A DNA stretch of 14,715 bases from contig JBCDBL010000110.1 of assembly GCA_039183635.1 (NCBI GenBank), forward strand, positions 1-14,715, read 5' to 3'. A model generated the notes under the pieces. It searched no databases. It had not been told where the DNA came from and saw only the letters and a list, made by a program, of their open reading frames with translations. The DNA comes from JBCDBL01 sp039183635. GTDB lineage: Bacteria; Pseudomonadota; Alphaproteobacteria; Caulobacterales; Parvularculaceae. A program made the position numbers and the translations under genes. Shown one piece after another: positions 7,085 through 14,442 of the stretch. Positions within the stretch are counted from its first letter, which is position 1. Each line of letters begins with the position of its first letter.

Positions 7085-8143
7085 ATGACCATCAAACACT
7101 TTTTATCCGGCTACGCCATTCTCAGCCTGGCGGCATGCGCTCCTGACGGGGGCGTTGATACAGGTGACGTTTTCGGGCCGGCGGCCCCGGTCGCCGTCGT
7201 GCTTGAAACCGAAGCCGTCGCTTCAAAGGACGATGCCGCCGACGATCCTGCGATCTGGCGCAACGCCGCCGCGCCGGCCGAAAGCCTTGTTCTTGGGACG
7301 GATAAAAAATCGGGCCTTTATGTCTACGACATGAAAGGCGCGGTTGTGCAATATCTGCCGGCGGGGTCGTTGAACAATGTCGATTTGCGCGACGGCTTCA
7401 TCGTCGGCGGCGCGCCGGTCGCCCTGGTCGCCGCCAGCGACCGGACGAACGACGCCATCGCCCTGTTCTGGCTTGACGGCGCCGCCAAGACCTTGACGCA
7501 GGCGGGCTCCATTCCCACCGATTTCCAAGACCCTTACGGCCTTTGCCTGTACAAGGACGCGACAGGCGCCGTCTCCGTTGTCGGCATCGATAAGGACGGA
7601 GATGTTGCGCAATTCTCCCTCGTCGCCGATGCGGCCGGCGACATCGCCTTTGAACAGACGCGTCGCTTCTCCGTAGGCTCCCAAGCCGAAGGCTGCGTCG
7701 CGGACGACCGCACCGGGGCGCTTTACATCGGCGAGGAGACGATCGGGATCTGGCGCTACGGCGCGGCCGCGGCGGCGGGCGCGGAGCGACGTATGGTCGC
7801 GTCCATCGACGGCGAGACCCTGTACGCCGATGTCGAGGGGCTCGCCCTCGCCCCCGCGGGCGCGACGGGGGGGTATCTTGTCGCGTCGAGCCAGGGAGAC
7901 AGCGCTTTTGTTCTCTATGATCTTGAAACTTACGAGATGACCGCGCGGGTCCGGTTCATGGACGCCGACGGCGTTGACGGCGTGACCGGAACCGACGGCG
8001 TTGAAGTCGCCCTTGGCGATTTCGGGCCAGGCTTCGAGCAGGGGCTCGTCGTCGCCCAGGACGATGAAAACGACGGCGGGCGCACCCAAAACTTCAAATA
8101 TGTCTCTTGGGGCGATGTTATCGCGGCGACCGCAGCCGAATAG
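7085..8143 (+). CDS. Beta-propeller phytase (lipoprotein)
   Basis: A 352-residue beta-propeller (alkaline, calcium-dependent) phytase, which releases phosphate from inositol hexakisphosphate. The N-terminus is a lipoprotein signal with lipobox LAAC (C18), so the enzyme should be tethered to a membrane facing the periplasm or cell surface. Family motifs are clear: DDAADDPAIW (49-58), GTDKKSGLYVYDM (71-83), NNVDLR (97-102), ASDRTNDAIALF (117-128), YGLCLY (151-156), AEGC with YIGEE (201-218), DVEGL (249-253), ASSQGDSAFVLY (267-278) and DGVTGTDGVEV (298-308). The many acidic residues match the calcium-binding sites of the family. Length is normal and the domain looks complete. The AAGGGG site at 7071-7076 supports the start. 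It directly follows a TonB-dependent receptor gene on the same strand, which suggests joint use of extracellular phytate. Export to the outer leaflet is not provable from sequence. Confidence 0.93.
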   Translation: MTIKHFLSGYAILSLAACAPDGGVDTGDVFGPAAPVAVVLETEAVASKDDAADDPAIWRNAAAPAESLVLGTDKKSGLYVYDMKGAVVQYLPAGSLNNVDLRDGFIVGGAPVALVAASDRTNDAIALFWLDGAAKTLTQAGSIPTDFQDPYGLCLYKDATGAVSVVGIDKDGDVAQFSLVADAAGDIAFEQTRRFSVGSQAEGCVADDRTGALYIGEETIGIWRYGAAAAAGAERRMVASIDGETLYADVEGLALAPAGATGGYLVASSQGDSAFVLYDLETYEMTARVRFMDADGVDGVTGTDGVEVALGDFGPGFEQGLVVAQDDENDGGRTQNFKYVSWGDVIAATAAE

Positions 8144-8195
8144 CCGACCGCTGGCCGAACGCCGCGCCGATACATATCTAAAGGAAAGCCCTGTC

Positions 8196-8233
8196 GCCGG
8201 GCGCGCCGCCTCCAGGTTGCGGCGGCGCCCGGC
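8196..8233 (+). terminator. Strong hairpin after the phytase gene, no T-tract
   Basis: The arm at 8196-8210 pairs with 8221-8233 to give a 13-bp GC-only stem with a 2-base bulge and a 10-base loop. It is followed by AAAAGATG rather than T residues. It could block RNA decay or act as a weak terminator of the phytase transcript. Its position 52 bases past the stop supports an end-of-transcript role, but a classical intrinsic terminator is not shown. Confidence 0.45.
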
Positions 8234-8314
8234 AAAAGATGTTGCGACTCGTTTACATCACCGCTGGAGGCGACTAACGTCCGCAACGCAAAAAGATGAT
8301 TTAACCAAAGCCTG

Positions 8315-8320
8315 AAGGAG
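8315..8320 (+). promoter_or_regulatory. Strong ribosome binding site of etfB
   Basis: AAGGAG lies 6 bases before the etfB ATG. This is near-consensus and fixes the etfB start. It is the best Shine-Dalgarno sequence in the window, in line with strong expression of electron transfer flavoprotein. Confidence 0.85.
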
Positions 8321-8326
8321 CCGGGA

Positions 8327-9076
8327 ATGAAAATCCTCACGCCCGTCAAGCGGGTCATCGACTATAACGTGAAAGTCCGCGTCAAACCGGACGAAAGCGG
8401 CGTCGATCTCGCCAATGTCAAAATGTCCATGAACCCGTTCGATGAAATCGCCGTCGAAGAAGCCGTGCGCTTAAAAGAAGCCGGCGCCGCTGAAGAAGTG
8501 GTGGCGGTGTCCATCGGCCCGGACAAAGCCCAGGACCAACTGCGCCAGGCCCTCGCCATGGGCGTCGACCGCGCGATCCTCATCAAGACCGACGAGACCG
8601 TCGAACCGCTGGCCGTGGCCAAGCTGTTAAAAGGCGTTGTCGATGAGGAAAAACCGGACCTTGTCGTGCTCGGCAAACAGGCGATCGACGACGATTCGAA
8701 CCAAACCGGCCAGATGCTCGCCGCCCTTCTCGGATGGGGCCAAGGCGCCTTCGCCTCGAAAGTTGAGCCCGCCGACGGCAAACTAGCTGTCACGCGGGAA
8801 GTTGACGGCGGTCTGCAGACAGTCTCCCTGTCCCTGCCGGCGATTGTGACAACGGATCTGCGGCTTAATGAGCCGCGTTATGCCTCTTTGCCGAACATCA
8901 TGAAGGCGAAGAAGAAGCCCCTCGATACGAAAGCGCCGGAAGATTACGGCGTCGACATCGCGCCGCGGCTTTCCGTCGTCAAAGTCACCGAGCCGCCGAA
9001 ACGCGAAGCCGGCGTCAAAGTAGAGACGGTGGCGGACCTCGTAGATAAACTCAAAAATGAAGCGGGGGTCCTCTAA
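8327..9076 (+). CDS. etfB: Electron transfer flavoprotein, beta subunit
   Basis: This 249-residue protein forms with EtfA the soluble electron carrier that accepts electrons from acyl-CoA and other flavin dehydrogenases and passes them to ETF:ubiquinone oxidoreductase. It has the alphaproteobacterial/mitochondrial opening MKILTPVKRVIDYNVKVRV, the MNPFDEIAVEEAVRLKE segment (35-51), the nucleotide-binding core LVVLGKQAIDDDSNQTGQM (112-130), and the ETF-beta signature spanning 174-197 (VTTDLRLNEPRYASLPNIMK), which includes the docking loop that recognises partner dehydrogenases. Subunit length is typical. The TAA stop shares its last base with the etfA ATG (TAATG), so the two are translationally coupled. 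Group I (housekeeping) ETF is the natural assignment. Confidence 0.97.
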   Translation: MKILTPVKRVIDYNVKVRVKPDESGVDLANVKMSMNPFDEIAVEEAVRLKEAGAAEEVVAVSIGPDKAQDQLRQALAMGVDRAILIKTDETVEPLAVAKLLKGVVDEEKPDLVVLGKQAIDDDSNQTGQMLAALLGWGQGAFASKVEPADGKLAVTREVDGGLQTVSLSLPAIVTTDLRLNEPRYASLPNIMKAKKKPLDTKAPEDYGVDIAPRLSVVKVTEPPKREAGVKVETVADLVDKLKNEAGVL

Positions 9077-10005
9077 TGGCTATTCTCGTCATCGCAGATC
9101 ACGACAACGCAACCCTTGGCGACTCCACCCATAAAACGGTGAGCGCGGCTGCAAAAATCGGCGGGGACGTTGACGTTCTTGTCGCAGGCGAAGGCGCCGC
9201 CGGCGTCGCGGACGCCGCCGCAAAGATTGATGGCGTACGCAAAGTACTCCATGCGGACGATCCGTCTCTCGCCAAACAAATGGCTGAGCCCATGGGCGCA
9301 CTCGTCACCGGCCTCGCCGCGGATTATGACGCGGTCTTGTCCCCGGCGACCACCACGGGCAAAAACTTTTTGCCCCGGGTCGCCGCCGCCCTCGATGTCA
9401 TGCAAATCTCTGAGATCGTCGCCGTCGAAGCGCCCGATACGTTCGTGCGCCCGATTTACGCCGGCAACGCCATGCAGACGGTGAAGTCGTCTGACGCAAA
9501 GAAGGTCATCACTGTACGTCCGACGGCGTTCGCCGCCGCCGGCGAAGGGGGCTCAGCGACGGTTGAAACAGTATCCGCCGCCGCCGACCCAGGCGTCTCC
9601 GAGTTCGTTTCCGAAGAGCTGACCGTGTCCGACCGTCCCGAGTTGACGGCGGCGAAGATCGTCATCTCCGGCGGTCGCGCCCTGGGGTCCACGGAAAACT
9701 TTGAAGAGTATCTTTATCCGGTCGCCGATAAACTCGGCGCCGCCATCGGCGCCTCCCGGGCGGCGGTGGACGCAGGTTATATGCCGAACGATTATCAGGT
9801 GGGGCAAACGGGCAAGGTCGTCGCGCCGGAATTGTATATCGCCGTCGGCATCTCCGGCGCGATCCAGCATTTGGCCGGCATGAAGGATTCGAAAATCATC
9901 GTCGCCATCAACAAGGACGAGGAGGCGCCGATCTTCCAGGTCGCCGATTACGGCTTGGTCGGCGATCTGTTTAAAGTCCTGCCGGAGTTGAAGGACGCAC
10001 TTTAA
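9076..10005 (+). CDS. etfA: Electron transfer flavoprotein, alpha subunit
   Basis: This 309-residue FAD-binding partner of EtfB has an N-terminal AANH-like domain (about 1-180) and a C-terminal FAD domain. FAD-contact motifs are GGRALGS (199-205), GASRAAVDAGY (225-235), QVGQTGK (241-247) and the family signature over 252-280, including SGAIQHLAGM and NKD, then ADYGLVGDL (290-298). Length equals the usual housekeeping form. It is coupled to etfB by a one-base overlap, so equal production of the two subunits is expected. The gene for the membrane acceptor ETF:ubiquinone oxidoreductase is not in this window. Two hairpins follow the stop codon. Confidence 0.97.
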   Translation: MAILVIADHDNATLGDSTHKTVSAAAKIGGDVDVLVAGEGAAGVADAAAKIDGVRKVLHADDPSLAKQMAEPMGALVTGLAADYDAVLSPATTTGKNFLPRVAAALDVMQISEIVAVEAPDTFVRPIYAGNAMQTVKSSDAKKVITVRPTAFAAAGEGGSATVETVSAAADPGVSEFVSEELTVSDRPELTAAKIVISGGRALGSTENFEEYLYPVADKLGAAIGASRAAVDAGYMPNDYQVGQTGKVVAPELYIAVGISGAIQHLAGMKDSKIIVAINKDEEAPIFQVADYGLVGDLFKVLPELKDAL

Positions 10006-10013
10006 AATAAGCC

Positions 10014-10079
10014 CGCCGCTTCGGCGGCGTTTCGCTATTTTGCAAAAAACGGCTGCCGGCGACTTGCCGGCGGCCGTTT
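10014..10079 (+). terminator. Tandem hairpins ending the etfBA transcript
   Basis: The first hairpin is CGCCGC (10014-10019), a TTCG tetraloop, and GCGGCG (10024-10029), followed by TTTCGCTATTTT. The C(UUCG)G loop is exceptionally stable. The second is a 14-bp stem (10047-10060 with 10066-10079, one G-T pair) and a 5-base loop, preceded by six A and followed by CCATTTC. The A run means the second hairpin would have a T6 tail if read on the minus strand, so it could act in both directions. Confidence 0.7.
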
Positions 10080-10122
10080 CCATTTCAATATGTGTAACGG
10101 GTTTTTGAAATGGGGGCCGCAC

Positions 10123-10845
10123 ATGCGCCTTATTGCTTTTCTCTTAAGCGGGACGGTTCTGGTCGCTGCTTTGATTGCAACGCCAAGCGCTTACGCCCAG
10201 AACACCAGCGGCGTCTTCAGTCCGACAGTGGACGACGGCGAGTCCTCCCTGCAGTATCGTGGCGGTTATGACCCGGACACCGATGCGCACGCTCACCGTT
10301 TGCATTACCAGCGCGCCATCAGTGACGACTTGCGCTGGCGCATCCTTGCACAAGGCCGCAAGCGAAACGACCAGGATTTCGACTTTGACTACGCACGCGC
10401 AGAGCTGATGTGGCAGCTCAACGAAGACGGTGCGGCCTGGCGTCACGCCTTACGGTTCGAACTGCGCGTGCGCGATGAAGATCGCCCTGGCGACGTTACC
10501 GTTCACTGGACGAACCACGTCAAAGTGACAGACCATTTTAGCTACAGAATTATTGGCGGCGTCTCAGCGGAATTTGGCGCGAATACGGATGACGGCCTGC
10601 TGCTGCAAACAAGAGCGCGGGCGAACTGGAAAACCGATGCAGGACCGTCCGTCGGCGTTGAAATGTTCAACCAGTACGGCTCCACTGCGGATTTCGCAGA
10701 CTTTGAGGACCAGCGCCACCAGATCGGCCCTTATACGAGCTTCGACATTGCAGACAATTGGAGCGTCTTCACAGGCGCATTGTTCGGCGTTACAGACGTC
10801 GCTTCAGATACCGAGCTGCGATTTTGGTTGGAGCGGGCGTTATAA
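10123..10845 (+). CDS. Secreted, probably outer-membrane beta-barrel protein of unknown function
   Basis: This 240-residue protein has a clear Sec signal peptide (1-25, cleavage after AYA). I chose the ATG at 10123, preceded by GGGGG (10112-10116); an in-frame start at 10090 would add 11 residues before the signal. The mature part is rich in alternating polar and hydrophobic strands with many aromatic residues (LQYRGGYD, LRWRILAQGR, ARAELMWQLN, FELRVRDED, YRIIGGVSAEFG, VGVEMFNQYG, SVFTGALFGV, LRFWLERAL). This looks like a small 8- to 12-strand outer-membrane barrel, somewhat like DUF2490-type proteins. The last residue is leucine, not the usual phenylalanine. I recognise no specific family or function. 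It follows the etfBA terminator and converges on the beta-helix gene 47 bp away. Base composition is lower in GC than the flanking etf genes, similar to the receptor gene. Confidence 0.75.
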   Translation: MRLIAFLLSGTVLVAALIATPSAYAQNTSGVFSPTVDDGESSLQYRGGYDPDTDAHAHRLHYQRAISDDLRWRILAQGRKRNDQDFDFDYARAELMWQLNEDGAAWRHALRFELRVRDEDRPGDVTVHWTNHVKVTDHFSYRIIGGVSAEFGANTDDGLLLQTRARANWKTDAGPSVGVEMFNQYGSTADFADFEDQRHQIGPYTSFDIADNWSVFTGALFGVTDVASDTELRFWLERAL

Positions 10846-10892
10846 AACCTTCAGAACTTTGACGGCTGCGGGCGCCTCAATAAAAGAGTTCG

Positions 10893-12524
10893 TTATTCCT
10901 GCCGATTAAGCGCGCCGGTAATCACTGCGACAAGCAGCAAACCGACCAGCCAACCGTAAAGCGTTTCAACCCAATACCCCCAGAGCAGAATTGGTACGTA
11001 AAGATCCGTAAACGGGGCGCGTATGCGCCATTCGGGCGCATCCACAGGCGCCCAGGCCGTATCCTGGCCCAACGGCACGATCGGCAATAAGACGTCCAGG
11101 GAGTATGCCCAGGCGTAGAACGGCGTGTGCTCGGCCTGCATTTTCGGATGGTCGCACGCGGTCCAACGGTCTTCGCACAGGGCGTTCATCTCCGCATTCA
11201 AATACAATATCGGGTTGGTTGGCGCGATCGCCCCGCTTTGTTCGGCGAAACTGAACAAAAGACCAAAGCCGAACCAAATCGCAAAGGCAATCAAAAGCGG
11301 GCGATGCAGAAGAAATCCATGCCCGGCGAGTTTTTCATAAAACGCCCAGCGCAACAGCCGAAACAGACTCGCCTGCCATGGCCAGGTTCGCCCGAACCCC
11401 TGGACCGGCCGGCGCATCATGTGGCGCTGTTTCCACTCCATGATCTCGCGCGCGTCATCGTCATGACCCATATTTCGATAAACTCTGTCGAGTTGCTCAA
11501 ACGGTTGCGGCTTAAAGTCTTCGCAAAGGTATTTAGACGGCTGGCGTTGCAGCCATCTTTTTCGATCAGCAATCGATATTGTCGCAGATGAACCGAAACG
11601 ATCAAACGAAAGTCCGTTTAAATAAATGTAGCACTGGACCGTATCGCCATCTTTTTTCTCCACCTCCACCGGCGGCCACGCCTGTTTTTCATCGCCAAGG
11701 CCGGATATGGATGCGCCCGTTAAATCGAGGTGACCTTCGATCAGCGTTTGAAATTCAGGCGACCTGCCGTCGGCCTCTAAAAAAAATACGCCGCCTATTT
11801 TAGCTTTTTGCAAATCGATTGCGATGCCGCCGGGATTACGGAACACACCGCCGCTGCACACGACGTCCCCACCGATCGTCGCGCTTGTGAACCGAAGGCC
11901 CGATGCAGCCTCAAATCCATTGACCAAAAATGCGTTGCCGCCAATACGTACACGGTCGCAAAGCAATGCATATCCATCCGGATTTTGAAAAGCGCCGCCC
12001 TGGCAGTCCAGATTTCCCCCTATATCCGCACCAAGAAGACGCACCTCTTTTTGGGATTGAAAGCCCCTGCGCATAAATAAGTCATTTTGAATGCGCACCC
12101 TGTCGCCGATGAGGCCTGTTATCGAGCTCCCGCCCAAATTGAGTATCTTCAGTTCAGCGTCAAGTAAGATCAATTTATCGCTGAACAAGCAGTCGACTAA
12201 ATACAACGCATGCAGGTTTTCGCATGCTTGCAGATCAAGCGCCCCCTGAACAAAAGCCCCTTGAAGCCGCACCCCCCTTTCGTGAACCGGCGCAGCGCCA
12301 TCGCCGCCAAGGGCGAGGAAGCGCACGAACGCGGCGCGGACAATATTGTCCGCCGTTTCATCGGCCGGTCGCGCCTCGGCTATGATGCAGGTTTCGCCCT
12401 TACGCACAGCCTCCAGAAGCTGCGCTTCGGCCGGATGCAAGCGCGCCTCGCCTCCTGTCCCATCGTCAAGATTGAAATCCGAAAGACGGCGTCCGAACGG
12501 GGCCTTTTCCACCATTTCTTCCAT
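10893..12524 (-). CDS. Beta-helix-repeat protein with C-terminal membrane domain
   Basis: A 543-residue protein when started at the ATG at 12524; an in-frame TTG at 12557 would add 11 residues. Residues about 60-280 form tandem repeats of roughly 20 residues with a DIGGNLDCQGG / RIGGNAFLVNG / TIGGDVVCSGG / KIGGVFFLEADG pattern, the signature of a solenoid beta-helix related to pentapeptide-repeat and polymer-forming proteins. A helical linker (about 343-372, LDRVYRNMGHDDDAREIMEWKQRH) precedes a hydrophobic segment (408-427), a YSLDVLLPIVPLGQD motif (474-488), and a C-terminal hydrophobic pair (about 508-537). This layout matches uncharacterised bacterial membrane proteins that join repeat solenoids to an ion-channel-like C-terminal region. 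Function is unknown. The N-terminal solenoid would sit on the cytoplasmic side because no signal peptide is seen. It is convergent with the outer-membrane gene and divergent from the dehydrogenase gene. Confidence 0.85.
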   Translation of the reverse strand: MEEMVEKAPFGRRLSDFNLDDGTGGEARLHPAEAQLLEAVRKGETCIIAEARPADETADNIVRAAFVRFLALGGDGAAPVHERGVRLQGAFVQGALDLQACENLHALYLVDCLFSDKLILLDAELKILNLGGSSITGLIGDRVRIQNDLFMRRGFQSQKEVRLLGADIGGNLDCQGGAFQNPDGYALLCDRVRIGGNAFLVNGFEAASGLRFTSATIGGDVVCSGGVFRNPGGIAIDLQKAKIGGVFFLEADGRSPEFQTLIEGHLDLTGASISGLGDEKQAWPPVEVEKKDGDTVQCYIYLNGLSFDRFGSSATISIADRKRWLQRQPSKYLCEDFKPQPFEQLDRVYRNMGHDDDAREIMEWKQRHMMRRPVQGFGRTWPWQASLFRLLRWAFYEKLAGHGFLLHRPLLIAFAIWFGFGLLFSFAEQSGAIAPTNPILYLNAEMNALCEDRWTACDHPKMQAEHTPFYAWAYSLDVLLPIVPLGQDTAWAPVDAPEWRIRAPFTDLYVPILLWGYWVETLYGWLVGLLLVAVITGALNRQE

Positions 12525-12628
12525 GTTCCAAGCTTTTCTCAAGACCAGAGGCTGCAAGCGTTATAGGCGCCCCCTGTGCGAGCGTAAACCGAGCAGCCAA
12601 GTCCGGCCGGTCATTGTTCCGTCACGTC

Positions 12629-12658
12629 TTGCGTCCGCGCCGGATCGCGCCCTATACT
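12629..12658 (+). promoter_or_regulatory. Sigma-70-like promoter of the 3-hydroxybutyryl-CoA dehydrogenase gene
   Basis: TTGCGT (12629-12634) and TATACT (12653-12658) are separated by 18 bases. Transcription would start near 12665, giving a leader of about 35 bases before the dehydrogenase ATG. It is the most convincing promoter in the window. It lies in the divergent gap between the beta-helix gene and the dehydrogenase gene. Confidence 0.6.
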
Positions 12659-12699
12659 GCGGTGCAACAAAAAGACGGCCCAGACAGCGCGAGGTCAAA

Positions 12700-13578
12700 A
12701 TGGCGGAAATAAAAACAATCGGCGTCATCGGCGCAGGGCAGATGGGCGGCGGCATCGCCCATGTGTGCGCCCTGGCGGGGTATAAGGTTATACTCAACGA
12801 CATTGAGGCGAGCCGAATTGACGCGGCCATTGATCTCATTGAAAAGAATATGAGCCGTCAGATCGCAAAAGGCGCGATCAGCGAAGATGAAAAAGCCTCC
12901 GCCATTTCCAGGATCGCGGCAGGCCCGGCGACCGGCGATCTTGGGGATTGCGATATCGTCATAGAAGCGGCGACCGAAAACGCGGAATTGAAGAAGAAAA
13001 TTTTCACCGATCTGTGCGGGGCTTTAAAGCCGGGCGCGATCATCGCCTCCAACACGTCATCGATCTCCATTACGGGGCTTGCCTCGGCGACCCAGCGGCC
13101 GGAAAAATTCATCGGACTGCATTTCATGAATCCGGTGCCCGTGATGCAGCTTGTGGAGGTGATCCGCGGCATCGCCACGGATCAGGAAACCTTCGAAGCA
13201 GCCAAAAGCATCGTTGAGCGCCTTAACAAGACTATGGCGCTGTCTGAGGATTTCCCGGGCTTTATCGTAAACCGCATTTTGATGCCGATGATAAACGAGG
13301 CGATTTACACCTTGTACGAAGGCGTCGGCAATGTGGAAGCCATCGACACCGGCATGCGCCTCGGCGCCAACCATCCTATGGGGCCTTTGCAGTTAGCGGA
13401 CTTTATCGGCCTCGACACCTGTCTTGCGATCATGCAGGTGCTCTATGACGGTCTTGCGGATTCAAAGTACCGCCCCTGCCCGCTGCTGGTGAAATATGTG
13501 GAAGCCGGATGGCTTGGCAAGAAAACGGGCCGCGGCTTTTACGATTATCGCGGCGAGGCGCCGGCGCCGACGCGGTAA
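12700..13578 (+). CDS. hbd: 3-hydroxybutyryl-CoA dehydrogenase
   Basis: This 292-residue NAD(P)-dependent enzyme interconverts (S)-3-hydroxybutyryl-CoA and acetoacetyl-CoA in short-chain fatty acid oxidation or butyrate/polyhydroxyalkanoate metabolism. The Rossmann motif is GAGQMGGGIA (11-20), followed by an acidic D34 at the end of the second strand, which favours NAD. Catalytic positions show the exact family spacing: S120 (NTSS), H141 (HFMNP), E153 (LVEVI) and N191 (VNRI). The C-terminal domain carries GANHPMGPLQLADFIGLDT (222-240) and the end KKTGRGFYDY. GAGG/GAGGTC just upstream (12691-12694) supports the ATG at 12700; a much longer open frame reaching back to 12346 is fortuitous. Its nearness to etfBA fits a shared role in beta-oxidation, since acyl-CoA dehydrogenases pass electrons to ETF. 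Confidence 0.96.
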   Translation: MAEIKTIGVIGAGQMGGGIAHVCALAGYKVILNDIEASRIDAAIDLIEKNMSRQIAKGAISEDEKASAISRIAAGPATGDLGDCDIVIEAATENAELKKKIFTDLCGALKPGAIIASNTSSISITGLASATQRPEKFIGLHFMNPVPVMQLVEVIRGIATDQETFEAAKSIVERLNKTMALSEDFPGFIVNRILMPMINEAIYTLYEGVGNVEAIDTGMRLGANHPMGPLQLADFIGLDTCLAIMQVLYDGLADSKYRPCPLLVKYVEAGWLGKKTGRGFYDYRGEAPAPTR

Positions 13579-13921
13579 GCCTATCAAGTGTAAACGCGCG
13601 AAGACGCCTTTGATTATGGCCCGTTGTAAGGCGCACCAACCGGCGCATTTGGGCCGAAAACGCCTTAGCCCAGCATAGGGTCGTCTGCGTCTGTCATGAT
13701 TTAGCCGGGCAGTCGCAAATGGCTCTAATGAGTCTCCCGTTCAATCAGAATCAGGGCGACGCCTTAAGTCTTTTTTTTTCGCGTTTCCGGACGGCCAACC
13801 GTACACACTTGACCTGGAAAGGCTTTAAGCCCTGGTTTTAGAAGATTGCACAGGTGCGAACCCTCATAAGCTGCGCACTCGAAATTTGCGCCCGCCGCGC
13901 AATGCCTGCACACTTCATGGC
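13579..13921. other. Intergenic region between hbd and the stress-protein gene
   Basis: A 343-base non-coding stretch. Several weak palindromes (GGCCC with GGGCC around 13618-13655, CGCCTT with AAGGCG around 13603-13632) follow the dehydrogenase stop. A run of nine T at 13771-13779 is the most marked feature. TTGACC at 13809-13814 could be a -35 box, but I see no good -10 at the right distance. No gene was found on either strand. Confidence 0.5.
13753..13779 (+). terminator. Weak hairpin followed by nine T
   Basis: AGGGC (13753-13757), loop GAC, GCCTT (13761-13765) forms a 5-bp stem with one G-T pair; five bases later comes an unbroken run of nine T (13771-13779). The T-tract is typical of intrinsic termination, but the short stem and the 5-base gap make it weak. 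It is about 175 bases past the dehydrogenase stop codon. Confidence 0.4.
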
Positions 13922-14404
13922 ATGAACGGACTGGAACACAAAAACAAGATCCTCGTCATCGCCGACGATGCGCCGGAAAGCGAGCTGGCGCTGTTGTTCG
14001 CCGCACGCCGGGCGAAGCACTCCGACACGCGGCTATCGATCCTGTTTATGATCGAGCCGCAATCCTTCGAGCACTGGATGTCGGTCGAGGACGCGATCCG
14101 CGCGGAGGCCTACGAAGACGCCGAAGACCACCTCGCCCGTTATGCCGCCTGGGCCTTTGAGGAGGCGGGCCTGGTCGCTGAACTTATCATTCGCGAGGGA
14201 CGTCGCGCCGATCAAATCAAAGCCCAAATCAGCGAGGATAAAGACATCTTCCTCCTTGTCCTTGGCGCGTCCGACAGTAAGGAAGGCCCCGGGCCGCTCG
14301 TTGAATCGCTTGCCCACAACCCGGATTATCTGGGCGCCCGACCGATCCCGGTTGCAATCGTCCCAGGCCGGATGACCCGGGAAGATATTCGCAAGCTGTC
14401 CTGA
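13922..14404 (+). CDS. Universal stress protein (UspA-like, single domain)
   Basis: A 160-residue cytoplasmic protein with one Usp domain. It opens with the strand NKILVIADDAPESELALLFAARRA (about 8-31), where D15 is the usual nucleotide-contact aspartate, and continues with the LSILFMIEP strand (38-46), the AELIIREGRRADQIKAQI segment (86-103), FLLVLGASDS (110-119) and the closing strand PIPVAIVPG (141-149). The ATP-binding G-x2-G-x9-G(S/T) motif is degenerate: the sequence reads GASDSKEGPGPLVES, without the second glycine at its usual spacing, so nucleotide binding may be lost or altered. The ATG at 13922 is preferred over an in-frame TTG at 13886; no clear Shine-Dalgarno sequence precedes either. 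The target process is unknown. Confidence 0.88.
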   Translation: MNGLEHKNKILVIADDAPESELALLFAARRAKHSDTRLSILFMIEPQSFEHWMSVEDAIRAEAYEDAEDHLARYAAWAFEEAGLVAELIIREGRRADQIKAQISEDKDIFLLVLGASDSKEGPGPLVESLAHNPDYLGARPIPVAIVPGRMTREDIRKLS

Positions 14405-14442
14405 GGCCTCGTGGACAATTAGGCCTTAGACCTTTGTTTGAC

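Noticed and set aside
7223..8089. 288-residue minus-strand frame inside the phytase gene
   Set aside because: Antisense shadow; the phytase motifs on the plus strand are decisive.
12346..12699. N-terminal extension of the 3-hydroxybutyryl-CoA dehydrogenase
   Set aside because: The extra 118 residues overlap the divergent beta-helix gene and precede both a good promoter and a good ribosome site. The family starts just before the GAGQMG motif.
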